A DNA stretch of 38,530 nt from Alphaproteobacteria bacterium casp-alpha6 (lineage in GTDB: Bacteria; Pseudomonadota; Alphaproteobacteria; Rhodobacterales; Rhodobacteraceae): NCBI GenBank assembly GCA_001510135.1, contig LFER01000007.1:1-38530 (forward strand), written 5' to 3'. This document shows, one piece after another, positions 1-7,770 of the stretch; positions within the stretch are counted from its first letter, which is position 1, and the number at the start of each line of letters is the position of its first letter. A model generated the notes under the pieces. That model did not search any database. It saw only the letters and a program-made list of their open reading frames with translations, and was not told where the DNA came from. Made by a program: the position numbers and the translations under genes.

Positions 1-1149
1 ATCACTCATACAAACGAAGCCACGCACGAGATTATCCAAAAAAATCTCAGTCGGTCAGCAATGTATGGTGGGCATATCGAAGGTATCGGGCCAAGATATT
101 GTCCGTCCATAGAAGATAAAATTGTTAGGTTTTCAGATAAATCAAGCCACCAGATATTCTTAGAACCAGAGGGTCTTGATGATCATACCGTGTATCCCAA
201 CGGGATCTCGACCTCCCTCCCAGAAGACGTGCAGGAGGCTTATGTTCATTCTATTTTTGGGCTTGAAGACGCAAAGATTTTACAGCCTGGTTATGCGATT
301 GAGTATGATTTCGTAGATCCAAGAAGATTGGATACCTCCCTTGCGGTGCGTGATGTGGAGGGTCTTTACTTGGCAGGTCAAATAAATGGGACCACCGGCT
401 ATGAAGAGGCGGCGGCACAGGGAATGGTTGCTGGATTAAGTGCAGCGAGTGCAGCTATGGGCAAAGGGGAAGTGTATTTTTCCCGTCGCAATAGCTATAT
501 CGGTGTGATGATTGATGATTTAACAACCCGCGGAGTTACAGAACCCTATAGAATGTTTACATCTCGTGCGGAATTTAGACTTTCTTTAAGAGCTGACAAT
601 GCTGACCAGCGCTTGACGCCAATCGGAATTCAGCTGGGTTGCGTCGATGAAGAACGGAAGCTTGCGTTTTACAAAAAAGAACAAGAGCTTAGTGTTCTCA
701 AAAATCTCTTGACCCAGCGGGATTATACACCGAAAGAGCTGAATTCAGGCGGAATTAGTGTTAATTCGGATGGAATGAAAAGGAATTTGTACCAAGTTTT
801 GGCGTTTCCTAATGTCGGTTTTGATGATCTGCTTATTTTTAATTCAGAGCTTTCGGGTTTTTCTTCAAGTATCTCTGATCAGATACAGCGCGATGCGTTA
901 TATGCGAATTATGTGGTACGGCAGGAAAAAGATGCCAATAATTTAAAAAGGGACGAGGACCAAATCATTCCAAAAGATTTCGATTATAGTGAGCTTGATG
1001 GCCTGTCAAATGAGCTGAAATCTAAACTTATAGCCGTTGGCCCAAGGGATATTGCTCAAGCTATGCGGGTTGATGGAATGACTCCGGCAGCGGCTTTGCT
1101 CATTTTGGGTAAAATAAAACACGGGCATCGTAAGCGGAGCGCTGGATGA
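1..1149 (+). CDS. mnmG: tRNA uridine-5-carboxymethylaminomethyl modification enzyme MnmG (GidA), 5' truncated
   Basis: This is the C-terminal part (382 residues) of MnmG, the FAD-dependent enzyme that works with MnmE to add the carboxymethylaminomethyl group to the wobble uridine of certain tRNAs. The reading frame is open from base 1; the first residues read [12 protein letters not shown] and continue into the family signature [20 protein letters not shown]. The FAD-site segment [21 protein letters not shown] lies around residues 121-141 of this fragment, and the helical C-terminal domain ends with the conserved [15 protein letters not shown] stretch. Full-length MnmG is about 620 residues, so roughly 240 residues are missing because the gene starts outside the window. 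The internal ATG at 61 is not the real start. Its TGA overlaps the rsmG start (ATGA), which places it first in an mnmG-rsmG-parA-parB operon. Confidence 0.96.
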   Translation: MTHTNEATHEIIQKNLSRSAMYGGHIEGIGPRYCPSIEDKIVRFSDKSSHQIFLEPEGLDDHTVYPNGISTSLPEDVQEAYVHSIFGLEDAKILQPGYAIEYDFVDPRRLDTSLAVRDVEGLYLAGQINGTTGYEEAAAQGMVAGLSAASAAMGKGEVYFSRRNSYIGVMIDDLTTRGVTEPYRMFTSRAEFRLSLRADNADQRLTPIGIQLGCVDEERKLAFYKKEQELSVLKNLLTQRDYTPKELNSGGISVNSDGMKRNLYQVLAFPNVGFDDLLIFNSELSGFSSSISDQIQRDALYANYVVRQEKDANNLKRDEDQIIPKDFDYSELDGLSNELKSKLIAVGPRDIAQAMRVDGMTPAAALLILGKIKHGHRKRSAG

Positions 1150-1769
1150 GGAATGATGTTTTGGATGATCTTAATGTTTCACGTGAAACAATAGATCGTC
1201 TAAGGGCGTACGAAAAACTTGTAATAAAGTGGTCTAAAACGATCAATCTTGTTTCCCGCGGAGATTTGAACAAAATATGGGACCGCCACATTTTAGATTG
1301 TATGCAAATCTATCCCCATCTGCCCGACCGGCCTGCAGGTTATCTTGACTTTGGAAGCGGCGGAGGGTTTCCGGCAGTTGTTTTAAGCGCCTTTCTTTTT
1401 GAGAAGGATCCAACTATAAAAATTTATTTGGCAGAAAGTGATGGCAGGAAAGCTGCGTTTTTGCGAACAGTTTTTCGCGAAATACAAATTCCAGGAATAG
1501 TTTTTACAGAACGCGTCCAACAGGTCGATTTGCCACCGGTGGATCTGATTTCTGCCCGCGCAGTGGCGGCCGTATCCGACCTTTTTTCTATGGCTGAAAC
1601 ACTGATAAATAAGGAAACAGTTTGTTTTTTTCCTAAAGGCAAAACGTGGAAAAAAGAGGTGGCAGAAGCAGAAAAAAAATGGCACTTTTGCTGTGAAACG
1701 ATTAAGAGTCAAACTCAGTCAGAGGCGGTAATTTTAAAATTAGGGAGCATTGAGCGTGTCCGGATATGA
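1146..1769 (+). CDS. rsmG: 16S rRNA (guanine527-N7)-methyltransferase RsmG (GidB)
   Basis: RsmG methylates N7 of G527 in 16S rRNA using S-adenosylmethionine. The 207-residue length is normal for the family. The N-terminal helix carries LNVSRET (residues 9-15), followed by [10 protein letters not shown]. The SAM-binding loop is [10 protein letters not shown] at residues 67-76, and a conserved SARA motif follows later. The ATG overlaps the mnmG stop as ATGA, so the two are translationally coupled. The codons for NVSRET are occupied by a perfect parS palindrome (1175-1190), so this stretch serves both as code and as a ParB site. The 3' end overlaps the parA start by 14 bp (20 bp if the upstream TTG is used). 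Confidence 0.95.
   Translation: MRNDVLDDLNVSRETIDRLRAYEKLVIKWSKTINLVSRGDLNKIWDRHILDCMQIYPHLPDRPAGYLDFGSGGGFPAVVLSAFLFEKDPTIKIYLAESDGRKAAFLRTVFREIQIPGIVFTERVQQVDLPPVDLISARAVAAVSDLFSMAETLINKETVCFFPKGKTWKKEVAEAEKKWHFCCETIKSQTQSEAVILKLGSIERVRI
1175..1190. other. parS centromere site (ParB binding palindrome) inside rsmG
   Basis: The 16-bp sequence TGTTTCACGTGAAACA is a perfect inverted repeat and equals the consensus bacterial chromosomal parS site. It lies within codons 10-15 of rsmG and about 565 bp upstream of parA. ParB, encoded 1.4 kb downstream, is expected to load and spread from it. Exact 16-bp identity next to parAB makes chance very unlikely. I found no second copy in this window. Confidence 0.93.
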
Positions 1770-2568
1770 TAAAACAAATAGTTTTAAAGTTATTGCGATT
1801 GCCAATCAGAAGGGTGGTGTTGGAAAGACAACCACATCCATAAATCTAGCCGCAGCTCTTGCTGAGGCGGGAAAGAAAATCTTGATTGTAGATCTTGATC
1901 CTCAGGGAAATTCATCGACAGGTCTAGGAATTCAGCCGGACCAGCGTGAATTTACAACCTTCGAACTTTTGTTGGAAGATGTGAACATAAATGACGTTGT
2001 CATGAAGACTGAAGTGGACAATCTTTCAATTATTCCTGCCAATACTGATCTAAGTTCGGCAGATATAGAACTATTTTCCAATGAAAACAGAGTCTTCATG
2101 CTACGTGACGCATTACGAAAAGAGAGCTTGGGGCGCTTTGAGTTTGATTTTATTTTAATCGACTGCCCACCGTCTTTGAATCTGTTGACAGTGAATGCAA
2201 TGGTTGCGGCCGATTCCGTTTTAATTCCGCTTCAAAGCGAGTTTTTCGCACTAGAGGGTTTATCCCAGCTTATGTTGACGATTAGAGAAGTAAGAGCGAC
2301 TGCCAATAAAGATCTAAGAATTGAAGGCATAGTTCTTACAATGTTTGACCGGCGAAACAATTTGTCTTTGTTGGTAGAAGAGGATGCGCGGGAAAATCTG
2401 GGGGATCTCGTGTACAAGTCAATTATTCCAAGAAATGTTCGCGTTAGCGAAGCGCCTTCTTATTCGCTTCCTGTCTTATCATACGATCCAACCTCTAAAG
2501 GTGCGCAAGCCTATCGAGATCTGGCTAAAGAATTTCTTGCGAATAATCCCACAGTTACAGCAGCGTAG
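1756..2568 (+). CDS. parA: Chromosome-partitioning ATPase ParA
   Basis: ParA is the Walker-type ATPase that moves ParB-parS complexes during chromosome segregation. The deviant Walker A box KGGVGKTT lies at residues 19-26, the Walker A' region is IVDLDPQGN, and Walker B is IDCPP. The C-terminal segment SEAPSYSLPVLSYDP is typical of chromosomal ParA/Soj. I place the start at GTG 1756 because a GGGAG Shine-Dalgarno at 1743-1747 then has normal spacing of 8 nt; the in-frame TTG at 1750 would be only 2 nt away from it. The protein is 270 residues. It overlaps the end of rsmG, and parB starts 9 bp after its stop. Confidence 0.95.
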   Translation: MSGYDKTNSFKVIAIANQKGGVGKTTTSINLAAALAEAGKKILIVDLDPQGNSSTGLGIQPDQREFTTFELLLEDVNINDVVMKTEVDNLSIIPANTDLSSADIELFSNENRVFMLRDALRKESLGRFEFDFILIDCPPSLNLLTVNAMVAADSVLIPLQSEFFALEGLSQLMLTIREVRATANKDLRIEGIVLTMFDRRNNLSLLVEEDARENLGDLVYKSIIPRNVRVSEAPSYSLPVLSYDPTSKGAQAYRDLAKEFLANNPTVTAA

Positions 2569-2577
2569 AGGGTAAAA

Positions 2578-3489
2578 ATGTCAACTTCAAAACCAAAGGG
2601 TCTTGGGCGTGGTTTATCAGCCCTTATGGCAAATATAGAGCCTAACGTGGCAAAATCCGAGGATTCTGCCCCTGCATCACCGATGTCAGAGGTTTATATA
2701 CCTATAGAAAAAATTCAACCGAATCCGGATCAGCCCCGACGCAGTTTCACGTCAGCGGATCTAGATGATTTGGCAAACTCAATTCGTGCCAAAGGTGTAA
2801 TACAACCACTGATTGTAAGACGGCACCCTACAAACGCAGGTGAATATCAAATTGTGGCAGGAGAACGCAGGTGGCGCGCTTCTCAAATGGCCCAATTACA
2901 TGAATTGCCTGCCATTATCCGGGATTTTTCTGACAATGAGGTTCTCGAAGTTGCAATAATTGAAAATATCCAGCGCGCGGATCTAAACCCTGTTGAAGAA
3001 GCGGCAGGCTATCGCCAATTAATGGACCGCTTTGGACGCACTCAGGAACAAATGGCAGAAGCTCTCGGTAAAAGCCGCAGCCATATTGCAAACCTACTTC
3101 GGCTCTTGGGCCTTCCAACAGACGTACAGGCACATCTGAAAGAAGGGCGACTGACCATTGGACATGCACGAGCGCTGATCACGACTGAAAACGCAAGCGA
3201 CTTGGCTCAAATTATTATATCGAAAGGTCTATCCGTCAGGGATACAGAAAAATTAGTTAGAAAGTCTGCCAACGGACAAGAAATAGCGACTTCTGATCGA
3301 AAGTCTAATAAAGGCTCTGGTGATAAAGATGCCGACACAAAGGCACTGGAGGGCGATTTATCAGCAGCAATTGGAATGAAGGTCCAAGTTAATCATCACA
3401 GCAATAAAGAAAGTGGTGAAGTCACTATTTCATACACATCATTGGATCAGCTTGATGACATTTGCCGTATGCTTAATGTTTCAGGGTAG
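2578..3489 (+). CDS. parB: Chromosome-partitioning protein ParB (parS-binding CTPase)
   Basis: The 303-residue protein shows the N-terminal ParA-interacting motif (LGRGLSALM, residues 9-17), the ParB/Srx CTP-binding core with GERRWR at 95-100 and ENIQRADLNPVEEA at 129-142, a helix-turn-helix around 155-180 (KSRSHIANLLRLLGLP), and a C-terminal dimerisation domain ending in LDQLDDICRMLNV. It loads on parS sites, one of which is in rsmG just upstream. Spacing from parA is 9 bp. The gene is convergent with hemW. The short gap (3490-3525) shows no GC-rich terminator, only the start of a 14-bp palindrome over the hemW stop. Confidence 0.96.
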   Translation: MSTSKPKGLGRGLSALMANIEPNVAKSEDSAPASPMSEVYIPIEKIQPNPDQPRRSFTSADLDDLANSIRAKGVIQPLIVRRHPTNAGEYQIVAGERRWRASQMAQLHELPAIIRDFSDNEVLEVAIIENIQRADLNPVEEAAGYRQLMDRFGRTQEQMAEALGKSRSHIANLLRLLGLPTDVQAHLKEGRLTIGHARALITTENASDLAQIIISKGLSVRDTEKLVRKSANGQEIATSDRKSNKGSGDKDADTKALEGDLSAAIGMKVQVNHHSNKESGEVTISYTSLDQLDDICRMLNVSG

Positions 3490-3520
3490 GGCGTCTCCAA
3501 ATAGCCAATGTGACCTGAAT

Positions 3521-3534
3521 ATACCTTAAGGTAT
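3521..3534. repeat. 14-bp palindrome at the parB/hemW convergent junction
   Basis: ATACCTTAAGGTAT is a perfect palindrome that spans the hemW stop codon, 31 bp after the parB stop. It is AT-rich and has no following T run, so I do not call it an intrinsic terminator. It could be a weak transcription-end structure or a chance occurrence. Confidence 0.35.
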
Positions 3535-4713
3535 GCTCAACAACAGTTGCCCGACCAAATGGTTCAAAAGCAGAGTTCCGTCGCGCGTCGCCATTATTTG
3601 TTCACCCTCGATATTTATAAAGCCCTGCGACGCTAGTTCCTTTAAAACAGTGTCGGATGGGGGAATACCAAAGAGAGATTGAAACCGATTTTTAGAAATG
3701 CCCGTAGAAAGCCGCATCCCCATCAACACCATCTCTGTACCCTGTTCTGGAAGGGACAAGGGTGAGACGGATGAGTCTCCGCTCCCGTTTTCGACCTCCG
3801 TTAACCATTTTGCAGGTTGTTTATAGGTATCCGTCGAATATCGGGCATTGCCCAATGTTAGTCGACCATGTGCCCCGGGGCCAATCCCAGCATAATCCCC
3901 ATAATTCCAGTAAACCAGATTGTGACGGCATTCATGGCCTGACTTTGCATGATTGGAAACCTCATATGCACGAAGACCTTCGGCATCACAAAGCTCACGG
4001 GTCATTTCAAATAAATCAGAAGCAAGATCTTCATCTGGCAGCCCCTTTAGGTTGCCTTTTTCAAAACGATCACCGAAAGCAGTTCCAGGTTCAATCGTTA
4101 GCTGATACAAAGACATATGATTTAGGCCAAGACTAAGTGCTTGTTTTAATTCATTTTCCCATTGACTAAGGGATTGATGTTGGCGCGCATATATTAAATC
4201 AAAACTGGTCCGTTCAAATATATTCTGTGCGATATCAAAAGACTTCAAAGCCTCCTGTGCTGTATGGAGGCGTCCCAATCTTTTAAGATCCTGATCATTC
4301 AGCGACTGTATGCCCATCGATACACGATTTACACCTGCAGCACGAAAGCCGCGCAGCCTTTCTGCCTCAACAGAGGTTGGGTTTGCCTCTAGCGAAATCT
4401 CACTATCGCTTTCCAACTGCCAAACGGAAGCAATTTTTTCCAATAGTGCTCCGACTAGGGACGGGCTCATCAAACTTGGTGTGCCACCCCCGATGAAAAT
4501 CGATCGTACAGAGCGCCGGCCCGTCAATCGCGCAGTGCGGTCAATTTCCTTCAAATACGCAGTGCGCCATCGGTCTTCGTCAATACTTGAAACAACATGG
4601 CTGTTGAAATCGCAATAGGGGCATTTCGCAGCGCAAAAGGGCCAATGGATATAGATACCAAAGCCCCCGTTTTGCCAATCTTCAGTTGGCGAAGTATGCG
4701 AATAACTGTTCAA
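3526..4713 (-). CDS. hemW: HemW, radical SAM heme chaperone (formerly HemN-like coproporphyrinogen oxidase)
   Basis: The protein carries the radical-SAM cluster motif CAAKCPYC (Cys27, Cys31 and Cys34 from the start used here), [11 protein letters not shown], and [14 protein letters not shown] typical of HemW. This family was long annotated as oxygen-independent coproporphyrinogen oxidase, but HemW is now described as a heme-trafficking protein. The start is uncertain. No ATG or GTG precedes the conserved [17 protein letters not shown] region in frame; the options are TTG 4713 (395 aa) or TTG 4767 (413 aa), both without a clear Shine-Dalgarno and both overlapping the rdgB 3' end. The gene is last in the leftward order rph-rdgB-hemW. 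Confidence 0.88.
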   Translation of the reverse strand: MNSYSHTSPTEDWQNGGFGIYIHWPFCAAKCPYCDFNSHVVSSIDEDRWRTAYLKEIDRTARLTGRRSVRSIFIGGGTPSLMSPSLVGALLEKIASVWQLESDSEISLEANPTSVEAERLRGFRAAGVNRVSMGIQSLNDQDLKRLGRLHTAQEALKSFDIAQNIFERTSFDLIYARQHQSLSQWENELKQALSLGLNHMSLYQLTIEPGTAFGDRFEKGNLKGLPDEDLASDLFEMTRELCDAEGLRAYEVSNHAKSGHECRHNLVYWNYGDYAGIGPGAHGRLTLGNARYSTDTYKQPAKWLTEVENGSGDSSVSPLSLPEQGTEMVLMGMRLSTGISKNRFQSLFGIPPSDTVLKELASQGFINIEGEQIMATRDGTLLLNHLVGQLLLSIP

Positions 4714-5293
4714 AGGCCGCTGCCCGATGACTGATTTTGTTTTTTTCCCAACGGTCCATTTCGCCAAATGTCACGTCATATCCGTCTGGTTGGAAAATGG
4801 GGTCGTACCCATGACCCAGATTGCCACGCATTGGCCAAACAATAGTCCCGCTCACCTTTCCCTCAAAGACCACATCTTGTCCGTCTGGCCAAGCAAGAAC
4901 TATTGTGCAACAAAAACTGGCTCGTCTTGGGTGAGGGGCGTTTTTCTGTTCTAACAGGTCATGCGATTTTTGCATCGCCATCACAAAATCGCGCCCATGA
5001 CCCGTTTCAGCCCAATCTGCTGTATAAACCCCGGGCGCGCCATCAAGTGCATCAATCTCAATCCCGCTATCGTCGGATAACGCGGGAAGATTGCTTGCCC
5101 GTGCTGCAGCATGAGCCTTGATCCGCGCGTTGCCGACAAAGGTTGTTTCTGTTTCCTCGGGCTCGGGAAGATTCAACGCCTTTGCACTTATGATCTCAAC
5201 CTTTAATGGTCCCAAAAGCGCTGCGATTTCCTCCAATTTACCCTGATTATGGGTCGCTGCAACGATTTTTTGGCCTTTTATACCCCGCTTCAC
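4682..5293 (-). CDS. rdgB: dITP/XTP pyrophosphatase RdgB (non-canonical purine NTP pyrophosphatase)
   Basis: RdgB hydrolyses dITP, ITP and XTP to the monophosphates and so removes deaminated purines from nucleotide pools. The family signatures are ATHNQGK near the N-terminus (residues 13-19), [19 protein letters not shown] around 71-89, and GYDPIF and ISHRAAAF toward the C-terminus. The length of 203 residues is normal. Its ATG overlaps the rph stop as ATGA, so translation is likely coupled. It overlaps the hemW start region downstream. Confidence 0.95.
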   Translation of the reverse strand: MKRGIKGQKIVAATHNQGKLEEIAALLGPLKVEIISAKALNLPEPEETETTFVGNARIKAHAAARASNLPALSDDSGIEIDALDGAPGVYTADWAETGHGRDFVMAMQKSHDLLEQKNAPHPRRASFCCTIVLAWPDGQDVVFEGKVSGTIVWPMRGNLGHGYDPIFQPDGYDVTFGEMDRWEKNKISHRAAAFEQLFAYFAN

Positions 5294-6003
5294 GACACCG
5301 CCTTTACTTGCGCAGCAACCAATTCGGCGACCCCCTTTTCAGCGAGATCCATCAATTTGTCGAGATCCCCACGGGCAAAGGTAGAACCCTCAGCGCTCAT
5401 TTGAACCTCAATCAACCGCTGGTCACCCGTCATTACGAAATTGCCATCGACGCCGGCTTCACTGTCTTCTGGATAATCCAGATCCAACACCGGCTGACCT
5501 GCATAAATACCACAGCTAACAGCCGCGACCGGCGACAAAAGTGGATCGCTTATAATTGCGCCAGTCTCAAGCAGCTTATTCACAGCAAGTCTAAGAGCCA
5601 CCCAACCGCCTGTGACAGAGGCACAGCGCGTTCCGCCGTCTGCCTGAATTACGTCGCAATCAACGGTGATTTGTCTTTCGCCCAATGCGACTCGGTCTAC
5701 ACCCGCCCGCAAAGAACGACCAATTAGCCGCTGGATTTCAACTGTTCGTCCGCCCTGTTTTCCGGAAGTCGCCTCGCGCCGCATCCGAGAACCGGTCGAG
5801 CGGGGAAGCATTCCATATTCCGCTGTGACCCACCCAAGCCCAGTCCCTTTGACAAATGGCGGAACACGTTCTTCCAGCGTTGCGGTACAGATCACCTGCG
5901 TATCCCCCACTTTGATAAGGCAGGATCCCTCTGCGTGTTTCGTCACATTTGCTTCGATTGATATGGGCCGCATTTGGTCAAGCGCCCTGCCGGATGGTCT
6001 CAT
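5290..6003 (-). CDS. rph: Ribonuclease PH
   Basis: RNase PH trims the 3' ends of tRNA precursors phosphorolytically. The start [14 protein letters not shown] matches the usual N-terminus, and the core includes [32 protein letters not shown] and [14 protein letters not shown] choose ATG 6003 (237 aa) because an AAGG Shine-Dalgarno has 7-nt spacing to it; the ATG two codons upstream (6009) would be only 1 nt from that site. The rph-rdgB-hemW genes run leftward as one overlapping operon, divergent from hrcA. Confidence 0.95.
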   Translation of the reverse strand: MRPSGRALDQMRPISIEANVTKHAEGSCLIKVGDTQVICTATLEERVPPFVKGTGLGWVTAEYGMLPRSTGSRMRREATSGKQGGRTVEIQRLIGRSLRAGVDRVALGERQITVDCDVIQADGGTRCASVTGGWVALRLAVNKLLETGAIISDPLLSPVAAVSCGIYAGQPVLDLDYPEDSEAGVDGNFVMTGDQRLIEVQMSAEGSTFARGDLDKLMDLAEKGVAELVAAQVKAVS

Positions 6004-6064
6004 CAGCATGCCTTTCTATTTTGGGCAACCCATACATGGACCCACATCAGATGTGCAAGCCCGA

Positions 6065-6092
6065 TTGACCTTTTCTTTTTATGACATTTAAT
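6065..6092 (+). promoter_or_regulatory. Probable sigma70-type promoter for hrcA-grpE
   Basis: TTGACC (6065-6070) and TTTAAT (6087-6092) are separated by 16 bp, each matching the consensus at five of six positions. Initiation would fall near 6099, leaving a leader of about 18 nt before the hrcA ATG at 6117. No CIRCE element is visible in the rph-hrcA gap. Confidence 0.6.
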
Positions 6093-6116
6093 ATCGTCAT
6101 CCATAGAAGGAACACC

Positions 6117-7181
6117 ATGCCCAAAAACGAAAACATACTCAGCGATATGAATGACAGAACCCGAGAAGTATTTCGCCGGATCGTGGAGGGGTATATTGAA
6201 AGCGGAGAACCGATGGGGTCTCGGACGCTGACACGATCACTGAGCGAAAAAATCAGCCCGGCCACCGTGCGAAACGTCATGCAGGATCTGGAATATCTGG
6301 GTCTTTTGGACAGCCCCCATGTGAGCGCAGGGCGTATCCCAACCGAACTTGGCCTAAGGATGTTTGTAGATGGGTTATTAGAGGTCAAATCGCTGGACCA
6401 TCACGATCGTGAAAAACTAAACCAAAGTCTTGCAGGTAACGAAAGCGATGTCGGAGATGCGCTGGATAGGATAGGGTCGGTTCTCTCTGGTTTGACCCAC
6501 GGTGCATCCCTTGTTCTTACTCAAAAACAAGAACAACCCATAAAACACATCGAATTTGTATCTTTATCCCCAGATCAGGTCTTGGTTGTTCTCGTCTTTG
6601 CAAATGGCGAGGTTGAAAACCGACTTTTCACACCGCCCCTTGGTCAGACACCAAGCGCATTACGCGAAGCTGCCAATTTTCTGAATGCCTTGGCTGAAGG
6701 GCGCACATTATCGCAACTACAGTCTGATGTGCGCACCGAAATCCAAAAAAGGCGCAGAGAAGTGGATGATATTGCCAAAACCTTGGTCGAATCAGGTATC
6801 GCTGTCTGGGAAGGCAGAGGGGAGGCAAATGAACGGCTTATCGTGCGGGGCAGAGCGAATCTTTTGGGAACAGATGCCCAGCAAGACGATATCGAACGCA
6901 TCAAAAAGCTGTTTGACGATCTTGAACGTAAGCAAGATATCGCCAATTTTCTGGAACTTACCGAACAAGGGCAGGGCGTGCGCATTTTTATTGGCTCTGA
7001 GAACAAACTTTTTTCACTTTCTGGTTCCTCTTTGGTGGTTTCTTCCTATATGAACGCTGATCACAAAGTTATTGGCGCAATTGGAGTGATCGGGCCAAAA
7101 CGACTGAATTATGGGCGGATTGTGCCAATTGTGGATTATACGGCGCAACTGGTTGGAAAACTGATTTCCAAACGGACTTAG
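6117..7181 (+). CDS. hrcA: Heat-inducible transcription repressor HrcA
   Basis: HrcA represses chaperone operons, typically groESL, by binding CIRCE. The N-terminal winged helix (about residues 12-75) includes REVFRRIVEGYIESGEPMGS and ISPATVRNVMQDLEYLGLL, followed by SPHVSAGRIPTELGLRMFVD, a family hallmark. The rest is the GAF-like and dimerisation region ending with the conserved GVIGPKRLNYGRIVPIVDY. ATG 6117 (354 aa) has the Shine-Dalgarno AGAAGGA and lies just downstream of the predicted promoter; the upstream in-frame ATG at 6081 would precede the transcription start. It is followed 9 bp later by grpE, which is the usual chaperone gene pair in alphaproteobacteria. Confidence 0.95.
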   Translation: MPKNENILSDMNDRTREVFRRIVEGYIESGEPMGSRTLTRSLSEKISPATVRNVMQDLEYLGLLDSPHVSAGRIPTELGLRMFVDGLLEVKSLDHHDREKLNQSLAGNESDVGDALDRIGSVLSGLTHGASLVLTQKQEQPIKHIEFVSLSPDQVLVVLVFANGEVENRLFTPPLGQTPSALREAANFLNALAEGRTLSQLQSDVRTEIQKRRREVDDIAKTLVESGIAVWEGRGEANERLIVRGRANLLGTDAQQDDIERIKKLFDDLERKQDIANFLELTEQGQGVRIFIGSENKLFSLSGSSLVVSSYMNADHKVIGAIGVIGPKRLNYGRIVPIVDYTAQLVGKLISKRT

Positions 7182-7190
7182 AGGTGAAAA

Positions 7191-7763
7191 ATGGCTGAGC
7201 CAAAAAAAGAAGACTTTTTGGATGACATTAGTGATTATGAATACATCGATGATCAGGAAGAACTGATCAATATCGATGAAGAAGTCGCGCAGTTTGACGA
7301 AATAGATGCTATCAGAGCAGAAAGGGATGATTACCGCGATAAATTTATGCGCGCCCTTGCGGATGCAGAAAATGCGCGCAAACGAGCGGACAAAGACCGG
7401 CGTGAGGCGGAAAATTATGGTGGATCAAAATTATCCCGTGACCTTTTACCGATTTATGACAATTTGAAGCGTGCGATCGAAGCCGCCGGAGAAGAGACCG
7501 GCGAGAATGCAAAGGCCCTTGTAGAGGGTGTAGAATTGACAATGCGAGAATTGATCAATGTGTTTCGCAAACATGGCATTGAACCAATAACACCCGAAGT
7601 CGGGGATCGTTTTGATCCGCAAATTCATCAAGCCATGTTTGAGGCCCCTCTTCCCGGCACGACCGCGGGCGATATTATTCAGGTCTCTGCCGAAGGATTC
7701 ATGCTTCACGACCGTCTCTTGCGCCCGGCGCAAGTTGGTGTTTCATCTATGCCAGCGTCTTGA
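7191..7763 (+). CDS. grpE: Nucleotide exchange factor GrpE
   Basis: GrpE releases ADP from DnaK. The acidic disordered N-terminus (residues 1-45) is followed by a long coiled-coil dimer helix (RAERDDYRDKFMRALADAEN through LLPIYDNLKRAIEAA), then the C-terminal beta domain with VGDRFDPQIHQAMFE and GFMLHDRLLRPAQVGVS. The length of 190 residues is typical. The gene probably shares its transcript with hrcA (9-bp gap) and converges on mutS with only 7 bp between stop codons. Confidence 0.96.
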   Translation: MAEPKKEDFLDDISDYEYIDDQEELINIDEEVAQFDEIDAIRAERDDYRDKFMRALADAENARKRADKDRREAENYGGSKLSRDLLPIYDNLKRAIEAAGEETGENAKALVEGVELTMRELINVFRKHGIEPITPEVGDRFDPQIHQAMFEAPLPGTTAGDIIQVSAEGFMLHDRLLRPAQVGVSSMPAS

Positions 7764-7770
7764 TCCGAAA

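Noticed and set aside
5206..5727. 173-codon open frame on the + strand opposite rdgB and rph
   Set aside because: It overlaps two well-identified genes on the other strand, has no recognisable motif and no Shine-Dalgarno; it is a shadow frame.
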